Below are positions 8,250-16,564 of a stretch of 41,448 nt of DNA, one piece after another (position 1 is the first letter of the stretch; each line of letters opens with the position of its first letter). This DNA comes from Acidobacteriota bacterium. Its GTDB lineage: Bacteria > Acidobacteriota > Terriglobia > UBA7540. Position numbers and translations under genes: made by a program. Location: the NCBI GenBank assembly GCA_021817045.1, contig JAKAWG010000044.1, forward strand, positions 1-41,448, in the 5' to 3' direction. The notes under the pieces are model-generated. The model searched no databases, had not been told where the DNA came from, and saw nothing but the letters and a program-made list of their open reading frames with translations.

Positions 8250-10349
8250 CTATTCCTCTTCTTCTTTGCCGTGGCCGGCCGCGGCGGCGACGGCCACGAT
8301 CTTCTCCGCGATTTGGGCGGGGACAACTTCGTAATGTGAGTAGTCCATCGAATAGCTCCCGCGTCCCTGCGTCATGGACGTGAGGTCGGAAGCGTACGTA
8401 AGCATTTCGGCGAGCGGGACCTGGGCCTTGATGACCGTTGAGCCGCCTTTCGGCTCCATGCCCTGGATGCGGCCGCGACGGCTGTTCAGGTTGCCAAGGA
8501 TGTCTCCCGAATAATTCTCCGGAGCGCTAATCTCCACGTTCATGATGGGCTCCAGCAGGCACGGCTTGGCCTGCTCCATGCACTTTTTGAAAGCGAGCGA
8601 GCCGGCAATCTTGAATGCGAGTTCGGACGAGTCCACATCGTGATAGGACCCGTCAAAGAGAATCACTTTGAAATCCACCACAGGATAACCTGCCAGGTAT
8701 CCTTTGGATGCCGCTTCGACAATGCCCTTTTCGACCGCCGGAATGAAGTTTCGGGGAATGGCGCCGCCGAAGATCTCGTTTGCAAATTCGAAGCCTGCTC
8801 CGCGCGCGAGCGGCTCCGTCTTAATCCAGCAGTCTCCGTATTGCCCGTGTCCGCCCGTCTGCCGCTTGAACTTGCCCTGCGCTTCGGCGCGGCCGCGAAT
8901 CGTTTCGCGATAGGCGATTTTCGGAGCCTTGAGGGTGACCTCCACGTTGAAGCGACGCTTAAGCTTGGAGACGGCTACTTCGACGTGTTGCTGGCCGGAC
9001 CCGGCGAGCAGAAATTCGTTGGTCTGAGCGTCGCGAGAGAAGCGTAAAAGCAAATCCTCCTCGAGCAGTCGGTGAATGGCGGTCGAAAGTTTATCTTCAT
9101 CGCTCCGGGATTTTGGCTCGATAGCGAAGGAGATGGCAGGCTCGGCAAGCGTCACTTTGGGGTGGAGAATGGGAGCCGATTTGTCGCCCAGGGTGTCGCC
9201 GGTAAGCGTGTCATGAAGTTTGGCAACTGCGCCCAGGTCGCCAGCGTGCAGTTCGCCGACGGGAATCTGCTGCTTTCCTTGCACCACGGCAATGTGCGCC
9301 AGTTTTTCTGCGCCGCCGCGGTTGAAGTTAACCACCGCAGCGTCGTTCTTGACTATTCCGGACATCACCTTGAAATAGCTGACACGCCCGGCGAACGGGT
9401 CCGCGACGGTCTTGAATACGTAGAGAGCGGCAGGTTCGCTGTCCACGATTCTACGTTTTTTGGGTGCTCCGCCGTTCGCGGAATCGCCTTCCCATTCCGC
9501 GCGGTCGATGGGCGAAGGCAAGTAAGCGGTGATGAAATTCAGAAGGTTCTCCGAACCGATATTCGGCAACCCCGCGCTCACGAGCACGGGTGAAATGCGC
9601 CTCTCCCGGATCGCCTGGCGGAGTCCGGGGGAGAGGTCCTCAAGGGGGATCGTGCCTTTATCGAAGAATTCCTGCAGCAGATCGTCGTTGCCCTCGGCCA
9701 CCATTTCAACTAATCCCTCGTGAGCCTTGGAGGCGGTGTCGGTAAGCTCGGCGGGAATCGCGGATTCTCTGGCCTTGCCGTTTCCGTTCGAGTCGTAACT
9801 GTACGCCTTCATGTCGATCAAGTCGATCACGCCGCGGAACCCCTTTTCTTCTCCCCACGGCAATTGAAGGGGGACGACGGAGCGCCCAAAGGCTCCACGC
9901 AGCGCGTCCAGTGTGCGCGCAAAGCTTGCCCTGTCCCGGTCCATCTGGTTTACGATCAGGACGCGCGGCAACTGGTATTTCTCGCAAAAGCCCCAGGTCT
10001 TCTCCGTCTGCACTTCCACCCCCGAGACGGCGTGGACCACAAGCAGCGCCGCGTCCGCAGCGACGAGTGCGGCTTCGCTTTCGTGCAGGAAGATGTTGAA
10101 GCCGGGCGTGTCGATGAAATTTACCTTCGCCTTGTCCCACTCGGCGAAGGCAAGCGACGCGCTGATGGAAAACTGGCGCTCGATTTCCTCCTCGTCGTAG
10201 TCGGTGACTGACGTGCCGTCGTCCACTTTTCCGAGGCGGTTGACCATGCCCGCGGTATAAAGCAGGGCGGTTACGAGTTGCGTCTTCCCGGCGTCACCGT
10301 GGCCGATGAGCGCTACATTGCGAATGTTTGACCCTTCGTAGATTTTCAC
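8250..10349 (-). CDS. Elongation factor G paralogue (EF-G2/FusA2-like)
   Basis: A translational GTPase of 699 residues with all five EF-G domains by length and C-terminal motifs (SRRGRIQGMEPKGG, ASDLTSMTQGRGSYSMDY). The GTPase motifs depart from canonical EF-G. The P-loop is GHGDAGKT at 16-23, switch I has RQFSISAS where RGITI is normal, switch II is DTPGF at 80-84 in place of DTPGH, and the base-recognition motif is NQMD at 134-137 in place of NKMD. Loss of the catalytic His is known in the EF-G2 clade, so this is probably a paralogue and not the main factor. The start GTG 10349 follows AGGAG at 10356-10360 by 6 bases; the frame begins at TTG 10355 inside that signal. It stands alone, not in a ribosomal operon. 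Confidence 0.88.
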   Translation of the reverse strand: MKIYEGSNIRNVALIGHGDAGKTQLVTALLYTAGMVNRLGKVDDGTSVTDYDEEEIERQFSISASLAFAEWDKAKVNFIDTPGFNIFLHESEAALVAADAALLVVHAVSGVEVQTEKTWGFCEKYQLPRVLIVNQMDRDRASFARTLDALRGAFGRSVVPLQLPWGEEKGFRGVIDLIDMKAYSYDSNGNGKARESAIPAELTDTASKAHEGLVEMVAEGNDDLLQEFFDKGTIPLEDLSPGLRQAIRERRISPVLVSAGLPNIGSENLLNFITAYLPSPIDRAEWEGDSANGGAPKKRRIVDSEPAALYVFKTVADPFAGRVSYFKVMSGIVKNDAAVVNFNRGGAEKLAHIAVVQGKQQIPVGELHAGDLGAVAKLHDTLTGDTLGDKSAPILHPKVTLAEPAISFAIEPKSRSDEDKLSTAIHRLLEEDLLLRFSRDAQTNEFLLAGSGQQHVEVAVSKLKRRFNVEVTLKAPKIAYRETIRGRAEAQGKFKRQTGGHGQYGDCWIKTEPLARGAGFEFANEIFGGAIPRNFIPAVEKGIVEAASKGYLAGYPVVDFKVILFDGSYHDVDSSELAFKIAGSLAFKKCMEQAKPCLLEPIMNVEISAPENYSGDILGNLNSRRGRIQGMEPKGGSTVIKAQVPLAEMLTYASDLTSMTQGRGSYSMDYSHYEVVPAQIAEKIVAVAAAAGHGKEEEE

Positions 10350-10382
10350 TACCAACTCCTTGGATCTCCGGCGCCCGCACTT

Positions 10383-10453
10383 GGCCGGTGTTTTCCGGCC
10401 GGAGCCATGCCCGGCGTCGCAGCGTAAGTTTTACCCCTCGCCCCGGCAGGGCG
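10383..10453. promoter_or_regulatory. Two GC-rich hairpins in the EF-G leader
   Basis: A perfect 6-base stem GGCCGG (10383-10388) and CCGGCC (10395-10400) with a 6-base loop lies about 35 bases upstream of the EF-G start. A second hairpin, CGCCC (10439-10443) with GGGCG (10449-10453), is further upstream. They would be transcribed in the 5' leader of the EF-G paralogue if its promoter lies beyond 10456. They could be leader structures or simply GC-rich noise. Confidence 0.3.
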
Positions 10454-10567
10454 GGGAAAAAGCGAAGAGGCATCCTAACACGACCGTTTCACGGGCTTCA
10501 ACGAGTGTCTTGATCGACACTACATGCGGATGGTGAGGTTTTTGGGCGTTCTTCTCGCTCGCGGTGG

Positions 10568-10573
10568 TATAGT
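10568..10573 (+). promoter_or_regulatory. Candidate -10 box for the GH79 gene
   Basis: TATAGT lies 67 bases before the GH79 start. A TTGGGC at 10542-10547 could serve as the -35 element, but the 20-base spacing is longer than ideal. It is the best promoter-like match in the 290-base divergent gap with EF-G. Confidence 0.3.
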
Positions 10574-10640
10574 ATCGCGCTGGGATGAGGCAGCACACCG
10601 TAACGCGCGGCGGACAGGGGGAACAGATAGAGGTGGAGCA

Positions 10641-12149
10641 ATGAGAAGGTATTTGATGGTTGCGACGATACTGGCCGTTCTACTGCTGGCTGTGGACGTT
10701 GGCGCTTCAGCACTGCCGATGGCGAAGATTACGGTGAACGTGAGCGAATTGGGCAAAGAAATTCCGGCCGGATTCGCGGGCTTCAGCATCGAGGTACACT
10801 CGACCGTCAACCGCTACCTGGGCCCGGCGAGCGATCCGAACCTAGTCTTCTATCAGCTTCTCGAAAACCTGGGCAAAGGCACGCTGCGCATCGGTGGCAA
10901 CAGCACGGACGAATCTTGCTGGGATCCGGCCCGCGCCCCTGTGCCGCAAGGTTGCCAGTTTGTGATTCGTCCGGACGGGCTGGCCGGTTTTATGAAAGCT
11001 TCGGCAGCCACTGGTTGGGGACTGATTGTGGGGGTTAACCTGGCGCAAGATTCCGCTTCCTGGGCGGAAGAGTACGGGCAAGCGGTCGTCAGGGCGGCGC
11101 GAGCCGTTCACGGCAGCAATGTGGTGGCGTTCGAGTTCGGCAACGAGCCGGACGCATTTCCCAACCACAAGCTTTATGACCATCACTTCGCCCGTCCCGC
11201 ATCATTTTCCGTTTCCGAGCTGGCGAAAGAATGGAAGAGTTACGCCAGCGCCTTCCGTTCCAATCCGTTGACTGCCCCAGTTCCCATCGCCGGTCCCGCA
11301 ATTTGCTGTAAATTCATCCGTATCCGCTCGTCGCTTGGCGAATTTCTCTCAGACGTGGGCCACAAAGATCTGAATCTGGTCACCGTACACAATTACCCTC
11401 TCACGCACTGCGGCGGGAAGCGCCCGACCATCGCGCAACTTCTCACGCCAACTCTCATGCAAAGCGCGGCGGAGGAAGCTCGCCGATTGGCTGTTGTGGC
11501 TCATCATGCGGGCTTTCCCATCCAACTTGGAGAGACGAATTCCATTTCGTGTCAGGGCCTCAACGGAGTCAGCAACGTCTTTGCCGAGACCGCTTGGGCG
11601 CTCGACTACATGTTCATAAACTTTCAGGCGGGCATGAAAGCGCTCAACTTTCATGATGGAGGATACACGCCGGGCCGCGGCGATTATTATTACGATGCTG
11701 ACCAGATCGATGCAGAGAAAATGGCAGACGGAAAGGTGATCTACCACAACCATGTTTGGCCGCTTTATTACGCCATGTACGCTTTCAGCCGCAAGGCGGA
11801 AGGCGGGCGACTGCTTCCGGTCACGGCAAGCTCGCAGGCGAACGTCGCTGCCTACGCCGTTCGCTCCTCCGCGCGCGGGCCCGTCACGGTCTTTGTGATT
11901 AACAAGGATTTACGCGCCTCGGGTGATGTTTCCGTGCGGCTCTCGGCCAAGATGGGAAGCGCCAGGCTGCTCGTGATTCGGGCACCTTCGCTAACTTCCC
12001 GCGCAGTCACTTACGGAGGCGTTCGATTCTCCAATCAGACCGGCAAACTCGCGGGTGAGCCGCGCACACAAACCATCGACCCCGGTGCCCGAGGGAGATA
12101 CGAATTTCATCTTCCCGTTGCGGCGATAGGAATTTTGACGATCGGATGA
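10641..12149 (+). CDS. GH79-family glycosidase, beta-glucuronidase-like, secreted
   Basis: A protein of 502 residues: a signal peptide (RRYLMVATILAVLLLAVDVGASA, cleaved near 24), a TIM-barrel catalytic domain, and a C-terminal beta domain. The clan GH-A pair is visible: acid/base Glu169 in EFGNEPD and nucleophile Glu298 in QLGETNS. Order and spacing resemble the GH79 beta-glucuronidase of Acidobacterium capsulatum, so release of terminal glucuronic acid (or its 4-O-methyl form) from glycans is the likely reaction; the exact substrate is inferred. The start ATG 10641 follows GAGGTG by five bases; an upstream extension to 10524 is unlikely. It is first in a same-strand group with IolB-like, LarA-like and ExuT-like genes. 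Confidence 0.87.
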   Translation: MRRYLMVATILAVLLLAVDVGASALPMAKITVNVSELGKEIPAGFAGFSIEVHSTVNRYLGPASDPNLVFYQLLENLGKGTLRIGGNSTDESCWDPARAPVPQGCQFVIRPDGLAGFMKASAATGWGLIVGVNLAQDSASWAEEYGQAVVRAARAVHGSNVVAFEFGNEPDAFPNHKLYDHHFARPASFSVSELAKEWKSYASAFRSNPLTAPVPIAGPAICCKFIRIRSSLGEFLSDVGHKDLNLVTVHNYPLTHCGGKRPTIAQLLTPTLMQSAAEEARRLAVVAHHAGFPIQLGETNSISCQGLNGVSNVFAETAWALDYMFINFQAGMKALNFHDGGYTPGRGDYYYDADQIDAEKMADGKVIYHNHVWPLYYAMYAFSRKAEGGRLLPVTASSQANVAAYAVRSSARGPVTVFVINKDLRASGDVSVRLSAKMGSARLLVIRAPSLTSRAVTYGGVRFSNQTGKLAGEPRTQTIDPGARGRYEFHLPVAAIGILTIG

Positions 12150-12170
12150 CTATGGCAGGCAGGGTATAAT
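12135..12170 (+). promoter_or_regulatory. Candidate promoter for the IolB-like gene
   Basis: A perfect TATAAT at 12165-12170 lies 107 bases before the isomerase start. TTGACG at 12135-12140 is a good -35 match, but the spacing of 24 bases is too long; at the usual 17-base spacing the hexamer is TCGGAT, a poor match. A promoter here would let the isomerase be expressed separately from GH79. Confidence 0.4.
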
Positions 12171-12276
12171 ACTTTGGCGGGTAGCGCTAATTCAGGGATT
12201 AAATCGCCAGGGACGGCACGCCGTTGCTTGCGCCGCGAGAAGCTGTGCTCAGCGGCCTGCCGAAGGGAGATCATGA

Positions 12277-13095
12277 ATGGATCGGCATCTTAAATGGCAG
12301 GCTCAAGGGAAGTTCACGGAAATTGTGGAGCCCGGGACGTTGCGCTTTCTCGGGTTCGGCCGCCTTCTGCTCTCCAAGGGAGAGCAGTACTCAGAGGAGA
12401 CCGGAGACCGCGAATGGGTACTGGATGTGTTTGCAGGCTCGTGTACGGTGAAGATCGAACGGGACAGCGCTGCGCCAACCGAATTCAAGCAGGTCGGCGG
12501 CCGCGACAGCGTGTTTGACGGGCCGCCGGCAATGGTCTACATTCCCATCTCGTCACGCTATACGATTACCGTCATCTCCGAGAAGTTCGACGCGGGTCTG
12601 TTTTCAGCGCCTGCAAAGACCGCGCTCGCGCCCGCGCTGTTGGCAAACGGAAGCGTAACGGCAAAAGAGGTCGGGGCGAGCAACTGGAAGAGAACCGTGT
12701 ACACGGCACTCGGCGAGGACGTTCCCGCTGAACGCCTCTTGGCCGGAGAAACTCTTAATCCAGCGGGCAACTGGTCCAGCTATCCTCCCCACAAGCACGA
12801 CCGCAACAATCCGCCGGGCGAGGCTGTGCTTGAAGAGATCTATTTCTTCCGCATTCGGCCGTCGCAGGGCTACGGCTTCATCTGGACTTATACAGCGCCA
12901 GGCGATCCGGACGGTTTCTCCACTGTGTTCCCGGTTGAGGATGGAGACACGGTTTTGTTGCCAAAAGGCTATCATCCGGTGGTTGCGGCTCCCGGGTACG
13001 AACTGCACTACGCATGGGTGCTCGCCGGCGAGGAACGCCGGTACGGCGCTTGGGCGGACGATCCCCGGCATGCGTGGGTGCGGAACCTTAAATAA
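12277..13095 (+). CDS. iolB: 5-deoxy-glucuronate isomerase, IolB/KduI family
   Basis: A 272-residue bicupin of the KduI/IolB family. The metal-binding motif of IolB is clear: SSYPPHKHD with His172 and His174, then LEEIYFF with Glu186/Glu187. The following GYGFIWTY and DGDTVLLPKGYHPV segments fit, and a further His is present there. IolB converts 5-deoxy-glucuronate to 2-deoxy-5-keto-gluconate in inositol breakdown; KduI acts on 5-keto-4-deoxyuronate from pectin-type uronates. No other inositol gene is seen here, and the neighbours are uronate-related, so the true substrate could be another deoxy-uronate. The start ATG 12277 follows GGGAG by 7 bases. A cupin metal such as Mn or Zn is expected from the family. 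Confidence 0.88.
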   Translation: MDRHLKWQAQGKFTEIVEPGTLRFLGFGRLLLSKGEQYSEETGDREWVLDVFAGSCTVKIERDSAAPTEFKQVGGRDSVFDGPPAMVYIPISSRYTITVISEKFDAGLFSAPAKTALAPALLANGSVTAKEVGASNWKRTVYTALGEDVPAERLLAGETLNPAGNWSSYPPHKHDRNNPPGEAVLEEIYFFRIRPSQGYGFIWTYTAPGDPDGFSTVFPVEDGDTVLLPKGYHPVVAAPGYELHYAWVLAGEERRYGAWADDPRHAWVRNLK

Positions 13096-13392
13096 CGGCC
13101 CGGTCCGGCGACCGCAAGGAAAAGGCAGATTCTTCGCTTCTCTGCGCTCCGCTTATCGAGGATTACAAAATCCAGTGACGACAGCTTCTGTAGCGGCGCT
13201 CGGAGCCTGCCCTGACGCAGGAAGGGAGCGCTGAACTGCCGGAGGCGAGACGCCGCCGCGACAGCATTGGAAGTTACTATAAGATGTAACCCTCATTAGA
13301 ATGACGTCATTCCGACGCCGAGCTTGGCGAGGCGGAGGAATCTGCTTTTTTGTTGACCGCGAACATTTCCGGATTTAGCGGTAAAGGTGAGA
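13096..13392. other. Non-coding gap with inverted repeat arms and dispersed repeat
   Basis: This gap holds a diverged element near 13126-13160 (GCAGATTCTTCGCTTC...) that resembles the inverted form of the dispersed repeat. Next come arms near 13186-13200 (CTTCTGTAGCGGCG) and 13241-13267 (GGCGAGACGCCGCCGCGACAG) that look like a pair of related GC-rich repeat ends, with a CCTGC...GCAGG hairpin at 13206-13221 between them. The strongly conserved dispersed repeat at 13306-13349 follows. I see no gene. The gap separates the IolB-like gene from the LarA-like gene. Confidence 0.5.
13306..13349 (+). repeat. Dispersed repeat, copy 2
   Basis: The unit GTCATTCCGACGCCGAG...GGCGAGGCGGAGGAATCTGC is nearly identical to 16368-16411 and close to 366-404. 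It is preceded by TTAGAATGAC, the end of an inverted unit. It lies 44 bases before the start of the LarA-like gene, so it may fall within its 5' leader. Confidence 0.8.
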
Positions 13393-14691
13393 ATGATGCA
13401 AATTACGTTGTCGTATCCCAATGTGCCGCCGGTTGACATTCCCGACGCAAATCTTCTCGCAACCCTTGAGCCCCGCGAAATTGGGAGTCCGCGCCCGGTT
13501 GAGAATTTGGCAGAGGAAGCCCTGGACCATCCCATTGGAGCCGAGGCGCTTGAAAAGTTCGTCGGTCCATCGAGCAAGGTTCTTGTGCTGGTCGATGACA
13601 TCACGCGGCAAACCCCCGCGCACGCCTTGCTCCCTTCCGTGTTTCGTCGCCTGTCGCAAGCAGGTGTGACAAGACAGAACATCACGATCTTGATTGCGGC
13701 TGGAACGCACTCGCACATGACCAAGTCTGAGCTTGAGGTGAAGCTTGGCGCGAAAACCCTTGAAGAGTTCGCCGTCCACCTCCACTACTGGAAAGATGAG
13801 TCGCATCTGCGGCACATTGGCGCCGCTTCAGACGGCACGCCGATTAGGGTAAATCGGATGCTTGGTGAGGTTGATTTCGTGATAGGGATCGGGCAGATTG
13901 TTCCTCACCGGGTCATGGGCTTCACGGGTGGGTCGACCATCGTGCAGCCGGGCGTTTCTGGTCCGGAAATCACCGGTCACACGCACTGGCTGAGCACGCA
14001 GTACCCGGGAAGCGAAATTATGGGGATTGTTGACAACCCTGTGCGGCGCGAAGTCCAGGAAATCGCAAGGCTGGCCGGCCTCCGCTACATTGTGAACGTC
14101 GTGATGGACCGTAAGGAGCGCGTGATTCACGTGGTAGCCGGGCACCCGGTGGAAGCGCATCGGCGCGGCTCGCAACATTCCTTGGAGATTTTCGGCGCGT
14201 CGCTGCCGGAACTGGCGGACATTGTGGTGGCCGAATCCTACCCGGCGGACTACGACCTGTGGCAGGCGTCGAAAGGCTTATACTCGTCGGAGTTGGCGGT
14301 AAAGCCGGGCGGAGTGGTTATTCTGATCACGCCGTGCCCGCACGGCGTTTCAATTGAACACCCCGAGGTGGAAAAGCTAGGTTACCACACTGTCGAGGAG
14401 GTCAAACAAATGGTTGCCAGCCGGAAGATCACGGACCTGATTGGGGCGGCTCACTTGGCTCACGTTGGCCGCGTCATTTGCGATCGCGCGCGCGGCATCA
14501 TGGTATCTTCCGGCATTGCTCCCGACACACAGAAATCTATCGGTTTTCGCCCCGCCCGAACCCTCGCGGACGGGTTGGAAATGGCCTTCTCCATGGCAGG
14601 CCGCGACGCCAAGGTGGCGGTGCTCCGCCAGGGCGGCCACGTGCTTCCCCGCGTTGCGGCGAAGCGGACCACTACTTCGTCCGCTCCCTAA
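13393..14691 (+). CDS. LarA-family nickel-pincer racemase/epimerase homologue (DUF2088)
   Basis: A 432-residue homologue of nickel-dependent lactate racemase. Compared from memory with Lactobacillus plantarum LarA, conserved residues are Asp/Arg in VDDITRQTP, His106 (His108 in LarA), His172 in PHRVMGF (His174) and His198 (His200, a nickel ligand). The lysine that forms the covalent link to the pincer cofactor (Lys184, in GGRKSVLPG) is replaced by Thr182 in GGSTIVQPG. Family members act on lactate, malate and gluconate-type 2-hydroxy acids; with uronate genes around it, a sugar-acid epimerase is plausible but inferred. The start ATG 13393 has AAGG five bases upstream; GTG 13387 and ATG 13396 are alternatives. 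The MFS gene starts three bases after its stop. The cofactor genes larB, larC and larE are not in the window. Confidence 0.85.
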   Translation: MMQITLSYPNVPPVDIPDANLLATLEPREIGSPRPVENLAEEALDHPIGAEALEKFVGPSSKVLVLVDDITRQTPAHALLPSVFRRLSQAGVTRQNITILIAAGTHSHMTKSELEVKLGAKTLEEFAVHLHYWKDESHLRHIGAASDGTPIRVNRMLGEVDFVIGIGQIVPHRVMGFTGGSTIVQPGVSGPEITGHTHWLSTQYPGSEIMGIVDNPVRREVQEIARLAGLRYIVNVVMDRKERVIHVVAGHPVEAHRRGSQHSLEIFGASLPELADIVVAESYPADYDLWQASKGLYSSELAVKPGGVVILITPCPHGVSIEHPEVEKLGYHTVEEVKQMVASRKITDLIGAAHLAHVGRVICDRARGIMVSSGIAPDTQKSIGFRPARTLADGLEMAFSMAGRDAKVAVLRQGGHVLPRVAAKRTTTSSAP

Positions 14692-14694
14692 TCC

Positions 14695-15981
14695 ATGGTC
14701 CAAAATACCATTTCCCCGGCGAAGCGCTCCTTCGAAGTCGCGGGCCTTCGCTGGTATATTTGCGCCCTCCTATTTTTTGCCACCACGATCGCGTACGTGG
14801 ATCGCGGCGTGATCGGCTATCTCGAGAAATTCCTCGAAGGCGTTATCGGGTGGAACAGCATCCAGTACGGCTACATGACCGCGGCCTTTCAGGCGGCCTA
14901 CGCCATCGGCCTGATCTTTGCCGGCAGACTCACCGATGTGCTTGGCACGCGAAAAGCTCTTGCCTTCGCAATTGCGCTGTGGAGCATCGCCGCCATGCTT
15001 CCGGGAGCGGCATACTCAGCCTTCACGTTTGGCATCGCGCTATTCATCCTCGGATTGGGCGAAGCGGCGAATTTTCCTGCCTGCATCAAGACGGTGGCCG
15101 AGTGGTTCCCCAAGAAGGATCGCGCCCTGGCCACCGGGATTTTCAACTCTGGAGCCAATGTCGGCAGCATCGTCGTTCCGCTCGTGGTGCCATTCCTCAC
15201 TTTTACCGTTGGTTGGCGCGGCGCCTTCGTCGCGACAGGATCGCTGGGCTTTGTGTGGCTGGCGCTCTGGCTCGCTGTTTATTCCAAGCCGGAGGAACAT
15301 CGAAACCTGTCGGCAAAAGAGCTTGACTTCATTCTGAGCGACCGAGAGGAGAAGACCGGCGGCGTGCCTTGGGCACGACTGTTTCCCTGCAAGGAAACTT
15401 GGGCGTTCTCGGTTGCCAAATTTCTCACCGATCCCATCTGGTGGTTCTATCTCTTCTGGCTGCCGAGATATTTGCAGGGAACATTTCACCTGAATCTGCG
15501 CCAAAGCCAGGCGCCTGTGATCGCCGTCTACGTCGTTGCCAACGTCGGCGGAGTCGGCGGCGGGTGGATTTCTTCCGTACTGCTCAGGCACGGGCATGGC
15601 GCGAACTTTGCGCGCAAGATGGCCCTGCTGGTGTGCGCCCTGGCGGTCTTGCCGGTGGTCAGCGCTCCCTATCTCCAGCATCTTTGGCTTGTGGTGGGCG
15701 TTGTGGGCCTCGCGACGGCCGCGCACCAGGGCTGGTCAGCCAACCTCTTCACCCTCCCTTCGGATACGTTTCCTAAGGCGGCCGTGGCTAGCGTGGTCGG
15801 AATCGGCGGAATGCTCGGCGCTGTCGGCGGCCTCCTGATGCAGGTTGCCACCGGCTATATCATCGCCTGGACGCACAGTTATTTGCCCCTTTTCGCCATC
15901 GCCTGCTCGGTTTATCTTCTTGCTCTCCTCGTGATCCACGTCCTAAGCCCGCGCCTCGCGCCCGCAAAACTTATGGGGTGA
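14695..15981 (+). CDS. MFS transporter, ExuT-like hexuronate/anion:cation symporter family
   Basis: A 428-residue inner-membrane protein with about 12 hydrophobic helices. It belongs to the ACS group: RWYICALLFFATTIAYVDR in helix 1, GRLTDVLGTRKAL in the helix 2-3 loop, GLGEAANFPACIKTVAEWFPKKDRALATGIFNSGANVGS in helices 4-5 (the ACS/ExuT signature), and WWFYLFWLPRYL at helix 7. Hexuronates, glucarate or related sugar acids are typical substrates. The start ATG 14695 lies three bases after the LarA-like gene, so the two are almost certainly co-transcribed and probably act on the same compound. The exact substrate cannot be read from sequence. Confidence 0.87.
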   Translation: MVQNTISPAKRSFEVAGLRWYICALLFFATTIAYVDRGVIGYLEKFLEGVIGWNSIQYGYMTAAFQAAYAIGLIFAGRLTDVLGTRKALAFAIALWSIAAMLPGAAYSAFTFGIALFILGLGEAANFPACIKTVAEWFPKKDRALATGIFNSGANVGSIVVPLVVPFLTFTVGWRGAFVATGSLGFVWLALWLAVYSKPEEHRNLSAKELDFILSDREEKTGGVPWARLFPCKETWAFSVAKFLTDPIWWFYLFWLPRYLQGTFHLNLRQSQAPVIAVYVVANVGGVGGGWISSVLLRHGHGANFARKMALLVCALAVLPVVSAPYLQHLWLVVGVVGLATAAHQGWSANLFTLPSDTFPKAAVASVVGIGGMLGAVGGLLMQVATGYIIAWTHSYLPLFAIACSVYLLALLVIHVLSPRLAPAKLMG

Positions 15982-16035
15982 AGGCCGCAGGCGCCAAACG
16001 AGACAGGGATGCGGCAATGCAGTAGCCTAGGCAGC

Positions 16036-16065
16036 TTGACAAACTCGCGGCGAATGTGGTACAAA
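16036..16065 (+). promoter_or_regulatory. Candidate sigma-70 promoter without a nearby gene
   Basis: TTGACA (16036-16041), an 18-base spacer and TACAAA (16060-16065) make a good promoter match. The same segment is bounded by the inverted bases CTTGAC (16035-16040) and GTCAAG (16066-16071). The next convincing gene, the first pilin gene, begins about 800 bases downstream, so this would drive a long leader, a small RNA or nothing. Confidence 0.35.
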
Positions 16066-16328
16066 GTCAAGTAAGTTCGGTGCGCAATGTCTTCTGTTAC
16101 CAGGCGTGCCGGCTGTGCAAGCTTCCCCTCGCTTTGATGACGCGCCATCTTGCCGGTTCTTCACGGCGGGACCGCCGAGACGGCGCAGCCACTTAACAGC
16201 AAATTTCGGCCTGCGCGGAGGTAGTCGCTCTGGACATGTTTTCTTCGTGCCTGACAAGATTCACCACGGAGATCAAGGCGAGATCGGGTGCTCCTAGATC
16301 GAGAGACGCTTACGTTCCGCAAGGAAAG

Positions 16329-16411
16329 GCAGATTTCTCGTCCGTCTTACGACGGGCTCAGAATAACGTCATTCCGACGCCGAGCCTGGCGAGGCGGAGG
16401 AATCCGCTTTT
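16329..16411. repeat. Dispersed repeat, copy 3 with inverted partner
   Basis: The forward unit at 16368-16411 (GTCATTCCGACGCCGAG...GGCGAGGCGGAGGAATCCGC) is nearly identical to 13306-13349. Immediately before it, 16329-16367 reads as a diverged inverted unit (GCAGATTTCTCG...CTCAGAATAAC), so two units meet head to head at 16367/16368. The same arrangement, less complete, is found at the other two copies. Confidence 0.8.
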
Positions 16412-16564
16412 GGTTGCGGCTCTGCCGCTCTGTGGTGAGGATCTTTCAGCACGGAGAGCAGAAGGCGAGCGCCTGAAGAAAATCTGTAGGCTAGGGAAGT
16501 TTTACGAAATTAACGGGCCGTTTTTGCCTCTGGAACCCACCAAGTTACTGAAAATAAACAACAT

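Noticed and set aside
16106..16297. Plus-strand frame of 63 codons in the long gap
   Set aside because: Arg/Pro-rich composition, no ribosome-binding site and no family; likely chance in repeat DNA.
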